A DNA stretch of 54,686 nt from CAZEQD01 sp964514305 (lineage in GTDB: Bacteria > Acidobacteriota > Aminicenantia > Aminicenantales > Aminicenantaceae), in NCBI GenBank assembly GCA_964514305.1, contig CAZEQD010000009.1, forward strand, positions 1 to 54,686, written 5' to 3'. Of this stretch, positions 50,650 to 54,686 are shown in pieces. Position 1 is the first letter of the stretch, and the number at the start of each line of letters is the position of its first letter. The notes beneath the pieces are model-generated. The model was given only the letters and a program-made list of their open reading frames with translations, was not told the origin of the DNA and did no database searches. Position numbers and translations under genes: made by a program.

Positions 50650-51282
50650 TCAATAATTTTTGATGCCTAATGTAAAAAGCAAACTGTTGTTGGTGACTTT
50701 TTCATCCGGCTCTGGAAATTTTAGAAGGTTCAGCCAGCTGAGGTTATACCTAATTTCCATAAATAATTTCTGGTATTTGCTGATTTTCATCTCAAAACCT
50801 GCACCTAAGCTGAGGGCCCAACCGAAATTTTTAGTTGATTCCTTTAAATCCACTTGATTAATCTTGCTGCCGCTTTTTAGATCAACTTTATGAGAAAGAA
50901 TGTAAGAGAGCTGGCCTCCTCCCAGAAAATAAAATGGCCATTGCTCTTTAGCCTTAAATCTGACCATGGCCGGAAAACATAGGCTATTAAGGTGGTAGAC
51001 AAAACGAACATTGCTGTTCTCTGTAGAAACTTTGCTGCCTTGTTTTTGGAGAAGCAAGGCGTCGACTTCAATAGCTAAATTTTCCTCTTCTCTAAGGTCA
51101 AATTCAAACCCGGCTCCGACGCAAAAGCCAGGTTTATAGCGCCACTGGAAATTCTCTTCGGCCAGATTGGAGTATTTAAGAAGATTGAGGCCAGTGATTA
51201 GTTTGAATGAATCTGCAGGGAGATAGGCGGCTGATATTAGTGTAAAAAATAAAGTTAAGCATAAAATAGCTGCTTTTTTCAT
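50650..51282 (-). CDS. outer-membrane beta-barrel protein, 210 aa
   Basis: A 210-residue paralogue of the previous protein, ten bases upstream of it on the same strand. It has a signal peptide (KKAAILCLTLFFTLISAAYLPA), then FKLITGLNLLKYSNLAEEN and WRYKPGFCVGAGFEFDL, aligned with the neighbour. It ends NSLLFTLGIKNY. The pair looks like a tandem duplication; a truncated third copy lies immediately upstream. Confidence 0.78.
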   Translation of the reverse strand: MKKAAILCLTLFFTLISAAYLPADSFKLITGLNLLKYSNLAEENFQWRYKPGFCVGAGFEFDLREEENLAIEVDALLLQKQGSKVSTENSNVRFVYHLNSLCFPAMVRFKAKEQWPFYFLGGGQLSYILSHKVDLKSGSKINQVDLKESTKNFGWALSLGAGFEMKISKYQKLFMEIRYNLSWLNLLKFPEPDEKVTNNSLLFTLGIKNY

Positions 51283-51294
51283 AACTGTCCTATA

Positions 51295-51366
51295 TTAATA
51301 TTGTAATCCAGCCGAAAATTCAAATGTTTTTAGTGATACTTTTTCTGTCTCTGGTAAAATCTCTTG
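51295..51366 (-). pseudogene. truncated third barrel paralogue (C-terminus only)
   Basis: A short minus-strand frame ends PETEKVSLKTFEFSAGLQY and a stop at 51295-51297. It aligns with the C-terminus of the downstream paralogue (FPEPDEKVTNNSLLFTLGIKNY region). No upstream part exists, so this is a remnant of a third tandem copy. Confidence 0.45.
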
Positions 51367-51390
51367 AGGTTCCCCCTTTTTTTATAATAA

Positions 51391-51779
51391 TTAGTCAAGG
51401 ACGGAAACTCCTAGTCTGACGTTCTTTTTAATTAAACGAACATTCTTCAACCAAGGAAGGAGGTTTTTTTCTAAAGCAGCCTCAAAGGCTTTCATTTGGA
51501 GTTGAGTATCGACCACAGCCCTCACTTTTTTTCTTCTATGGCAAAAAGTCTGAAACTAGTTTTGCCTGGTTTAGCAGGCTGCCAGCAGAAAGCCCTTCTG
51601 GTTGGGCTCATAAATTGTTCTAGGCGTCCTGTGTTGTTGAGGTGAGCATTGGCAGTGTGGACATTAATCTCGATTCTTATTACAAAGCGGTTGAGACGTT
51701 GGATGATGAAATAGCAAAGGGCATTAACTATGGACAGAAGAGGTTGTGGCTTAGGTTCTTTCTCTGATGAATTTTTCAT
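51391..51779 (-). pseudogene. frameshifted and truncated SfsA-like gene
   Basis: The first frame (51779 to stop at 51522) gives 85 residues including RFVIRIEINVHTANAHLNNTGRLEQF, which matches the SfsA OB-fold N-terminus (NTGR motif). It stops directly after an A7 run. Shifting by one base lets reading continue for 44 more residues (VVDTQLQMKAFEAALEKNLL, then LIKKNVRLGVSVLD), matching the SfsA continuation up to its NSRxDF position. The C-terminal nuclease domain is absent. A one-base indel plus a 3' deletion makes it a pseudogene. Confidence 0.65.
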
Positions 51780-51818
51780 GTTGCTCTTTAATGGTTTTAA
51801 AGCTAGAAAATCGTTCTC

Positions 51819-52610
51819 TCACTTAAGATTTAAGTTGAAAGTGGCTATCGAGGGAGCGTGATCTGAGGGAGTTGGTGTTCTCCGCCGCCGCGGCCACAGA
51901 TCGACTTCAACTTTATCCAATTTCTCCAGGAGAGGTTTAGTACAGACGATATAGTCAATTCTCATGCCCTTATCCTGCCAGATAGCGCCTCCTATGTAAT
52001 CCCACCAGGTAAATTGTTGTTGTTGAGGATAAAGGTAGCGGTAACAGTCGAATAAACCCCATGTAAGAAGTTTAGTGAAAGCCTGTCTTTCCTCGGGCAT
52101 GGTTCCTATACTGTCCTTTAAAATATCAGAATCCCAGACATCAATATCTTCTCTAGCTACATTAAAATCACCAGCTATTATAAGATAAGTCTGAGGTGAA
52201 AAATTTTGGTGGAGAAAAGTGAGAAATTTGTCATACCAATCAAGCTTGTAATTAAAATGAGGAGTATCTCGTAGACCACCGCGAGGGGCATAGATATTAA
52301 TCAATGTAATTCTTTTAATTTCTGAAACAATTACTCTTTTTTGTTCATCCAAATGCTGGCTGATATAGTCTTGGAGAATTCTCTTCTGAGGGAGTTTTGA
52401 ACAGATGGCCACTCCATTATATCCTTTTTGGCCCGAAACCTGACAGTTGTAGCCATAATTTTCAAAGTCTTGATAGGGAAAATTTTCAGAAACTGACTTT
52501 AATTCCTGAAAAAGGAGAATTTCTATATCATGATGACGATGCTCCAGCCATGAAAAGATAAGATCCTTTCTGGCCCTGATGGAATTAACGTTAAAGGTGC
52601 AAATTTTCAA
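51819..52610 (-). CDS. xth: exodeoxyribonuclease III (AP endonuclease)
   Basis: A 263-residue member of the ExoIII family for base-excision repair. MKICTFNVNSIRARKDLIFSWL, ILLFQELKS (catalytic Glu), GYNGVAICSK, YAPRG, AGDFNVAREDIDVWD and the terminal SDHAPSIATF are all intact. It stands intact between pseudogenes on both sides. Confidence 0.95.
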   Translation of the reverse strand: MKICTFNVNSIRARKDLIFSWLEHRHHDIEILLFQELKSVSENFPYQDFENYGYNCQVSGQKGYNGVAICSKLPQKRILQDYISQHLDEQKRVIVSEIKRITLINIYAPRGGLRDTPHFNYKLDWYDKFLTFLHQNFSPQTYLIIAGDFNVAREDIDVWDSDILKDSIGTMPEERQAFTKLLTWGLFDCYRYLYPQQQQFTWWDYIGGAIWQDKGMRIDYIVCTKPLLEKLDKVEVDLWPRRRRTPTPSDHAPSIATFNLNLK

Positions 52611-52761
52611 GGCTTCTGCTTCCTCACTTCAACCCAGGGATATTATATAACAAGCATTCCTGTAATAACAGTTATTATCTTATCCTCCAATATAGACCTC
52701 TATCGGCTCGAATCTTTTATTGACAATTGCCTTAAAGTCTCCTGTTTTCCCTGGCGGAAGA

Positions 52762-52926
52762 ATGAATTCAGCTAAAAGTCAAAATATTTTGGATTTTTAT
52801 ATACCAGACTATGATGATAGGGCTTGGCCGGAAATTTAAGTCCCTTCTAACTGGCAGATGTATGGCTATGGAATTCCAATTTACACTAATGTCTGCTATC
52901 CTTTTCCGGCTGATCCGCTTCCCCCC
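52762..52926 (+). pseudogene. beta-galactosidase (GH2, LacZ-like) N-terminal remnant
   Basis: The plus strand reads FYIPDYDDRAWPEI, a stop (TAA at 52837-52839), then VPSNWQMYGYGIPIYTNV and CYPFPADPLPP. These match the conserved N-terminal sugar-binding domain of LacZ-type beta-galactosidases. Only about 55 codons remain, with an internal stop and no downstream domains, so it is a dead fragment. Confidence 0.7.
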
Positions 52927-53153
52927 TTATTCATCGGAGGTAAAACGACTTCGCCTCCCAAATTTTGATTAGGAGTGGAAAGGAAGCAAAAAACCCTAAT
53001 ATTATAAAAGATTTCTGACTAGTTTAATTTTCTATTGATCAATATGCCAAGTAACTTTGTACCTTTTGCCGAGGTAACACAATGGCGGTTTTAGGAATTT
53101 TAAAGATTATTTGGAGCTTATGCCCAATATCATGGATTTTGGGATTCTTCCTT
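52927..53153. other. intergenic sequence with no recognised feature
   Basis: Together with 52611-52761 this makes up the rest of the gap between xth and the oxidoreductase. No ORF, RNA or promoter is supported. A degraded coding origin is possible but not demonstrable. Confidence 0.35.
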
Positions 53154-54686
53154 CTACCACTTTTTCATGATTTCAGCGAAGCATTCAAGTCCACTAGCGA
53201 TAACCCCTCCATATCCATGGCCAGGCTTGGTCCAGGCTCCAGAAAGATACAGATTCTTGATTGGTGTATGATGAGGAACACGATTCGGACCTGTGTTGTT
53301 CATAGTTTGGTCCCATCCATAAATAGCGCCTCGGTAATTCCGTGTGTAGCGCACATTGGTCAATGGTGTTCCGATCTCCTTGACCTCTATAGCCTCTGAT
53401 AACCCAGGCAGGACAGTCTTTTCTGCTGTTTTGATTAGGACATCGGCCATACGTTCTTTTTCTGCCCGATACTTTTTCTTGTTTCCCTGCCAGTAGTCTT
53501 TTTCAAACTTTTCCCAGTGGTTATAGCCTTGCATAACTAGGATATTGACGGTATTTTTCCCTTCAGGAGAGTAGCCCTTGTAGATATTATCATACAACAT
53601 TATCCCATAGCCTGAGTTTTCCACATCAGCCTCGAGAAAAACCTTATAAACAGCATCATTATCGTATCCAGGAAAATAAAAAATCTCGCTGTCCTTTATC
53701 CCTAACTCACCGACCAAATCTTTTTTCAGCCCAAGAAAGACCTGAAAACTGGAAAGACTGACGCTGTATCTATCAAACTTAGCCAGATAATCTTTCAGAT
53801 AATTCCTTTCATCCATCATTGTAAGGAAAGTATCAAAGGCATTGGCGTTGGAAATAACAACTTTGCCTTTATACTTTGTCCCATCCGCAGTTTTGACTCC
53901 ATAGGCCGTATGGTCTTTGACCAGAATCTTTTCCACCCGCGTCTTGAGTTTTACTTGACCTCTTCTATCTTCGATAAATTTGACAAAAGTACTGCTGATT
54001 TTTTGAGAAGTGCCCCGAGGATAATATCCTCCGTGCGTGAGGTACCATATTGTTGGAAGTGCATAATAGAAGCTGGATAGCTTGGAGGGGGGAAGTCCAT
54101 AGTAACCCCAAAGAGAGGAAATGATGGCCTTGAGTTTAGGATTCCTGATTTGTATATCCACTACAGCTCCCCAGGTCTTGTTAAAGCTTTTGAATAGATA
54201 GGGGAATTCTTTTGGGAAAGTAGTCATATCGGCCTGCCCTTCAGCAGCCTGATATTTGTTGATATCCTGGGATAAGCCTTTCATATCATCGAAGATTCCT
54301 TGGATCCCATGCTTTTCGTCAGGGAAATAGCCAGTCAGTGTTTCGATATACTTTTTCAGATTTCTCTGGGGCACTCGGATGTCATAATCAGGGAAGATAT
54401 CTCGGTAAAGATAGGATGAGGCATGAACTCCACCTCTTTGATTTCAGGAAAACCAGGGATGAGATCGCCTCTTTCTCCGACCGTGGTCGAATGAAGAGAA
54501 ACGTCGAAGACAAAGCCACCTGGTCTTTTAAACCTCGAAGCATAACCACCTGGAACATAATGCTGCTCTAACACCAGGGGTTTGAATCCCTTGCGGGCAA
54601 AGGCTGCGGCACAGCTCAATCCTCTGAGGCCTGAACCGATGATTACTGCATCGAATTCAGTCTCACCATAAATCCTGTTTTTTCCC
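53154..54686 (-). pseudogene. CrtI/CrtISO-like FAD-dependent oxidoreductase, frameshifted and cut by the window edge
   Basis: The gene enters from beyond the right edge. The first frame reads DAVIIGSGLRGLSCAAAFARKGF, the FAD dinucleotide-binding motif, then VLEQHYVPGGYASRF. It stops at 54356; the rest continues in a second frame from about 54407, with DYDIRVPQRNLKKYIETLTGYF and a C-terminus with SGAWTKPGHGYGGVIASG, typical of phytoene-desaturase/carotenoid-isomerase-type or related amine-oxidase-fold proteins. One missing T in an AAA/TTT run at 54407-54409 explains the break. A sequencing or assembly error is as likely as a true mutation, because the rest is well preserved. Confidence 0.75.

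Noticed and set aside
51522..51533. Programmed -1 frameshift site A_AAA_AAG followed by a stop
   Set aside because: The combined product matches only the N-terminal part of SfsA and lacks the nuclease domain, so a mutated and truncated gene explains the pattern better than regulated recoding.
52611..53153. Additional gene between xth and the oxidoreductase
   Set aside because: Only a LacZ-like fragment with an internal stop is visible; the remaining sequence shows no sustained coding frame.

Overview
The window reads as chromosomal DNA of a Gram-negative, probably anaerobic, uncultured-type bacterium. The outer-membrane evidence is a heptose pathway (gmhB, waaF), a LolB-like lipoprotein, an MlaEFD-type lipid transporter and several outer-membrane beta-barrel proteins. 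The anaerobic inference rests on a complete rnfCDGEAB ion-pumping ferredoxin:NAD oxidoreductase operon with its flavin transferase ApbE. Composition is moderately AT-rich. Gene content would fit a candidate-phylum bacterium such as Aminicenantes, but the sequence alone does not prove a taxon.

Layout. 0.1-4.3 kb: a small unknown protein, DNA polymerase I and a convergent GNAT-like acyltransferase. 4.5-11.5 kb: one long plus-strand operon, rnfC-D-G-E-A-B, rseC-like, a Tat-exported NusG-domain-II protein and apbE. 11.5-14.3 kb: dnaN and dnaA on the minus strand with a likely replication origin upstream of dnaA. 14.3-18.3 kb: a very large exported metallopeptidase/propeller/beta-barrel protein and two lipoproteins. 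18.6-25.1 kb: rpmB, then minus-strand rel, gmhB, waaF, fmdB-like and a secreted Memo-AMMECR1 fusion. 25.3-39.2 kb: a long plus-strand housekeeping run (lolB-like, ispE, tRNA-Gln, prs, L25, pth, S6, S18, L9, dnaB, mlaE, mlaF, mlaD, radA, PIN-TRAM protein, ispD, ispF) ending in a strong hairpin terminator. 39.3-49 kb: gltX, a pseudopilin, a DUF5658-like protein, an rRNA methyltransferase, a YbjQ-like protein, accA, hisS and aspS. 49-54.7 kb: a decay zone of truncated or frameshifted genes (methyltransferase, polysaccharide deacetylase, SfsA, beta-galactosidase, a CrtI-like oxidoreductase) around two intact outer-membrane beta-barrel paralogues and exonuclease III.

How the genes work together. 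The Rnf complex couples ferredoxin oxidation to NAD reduction and ion translocation; ApbE would attach FMN to RnfG and RnfD. dnaA/dnaN, dnaB, polA, radA and xth cover replication and repair. ispD, ispE and ispF are MEP-pathway enzymes split between the two ends of one plus-strand run. GmhB and WaaF build the LPS inner core, and LolB-like, Mla and the barrel proteins build the envelope.

Features beyond ordinary annotation are: a family of dispersed, imperfectly palindromic intergenic elements with about five copies or fragments in 21 kb; an AT-rich island centred on dnaN; a tRNA-Gln overlapping the end of ispE; charged tails on L25, S6 and L9; a signal-peptide-bearing Memo-AMMECR1 fusion; and an MCE protein with a beta-rich C-terminal domain. 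No CRISPR array, prophage or intact insertion sequence was seen.
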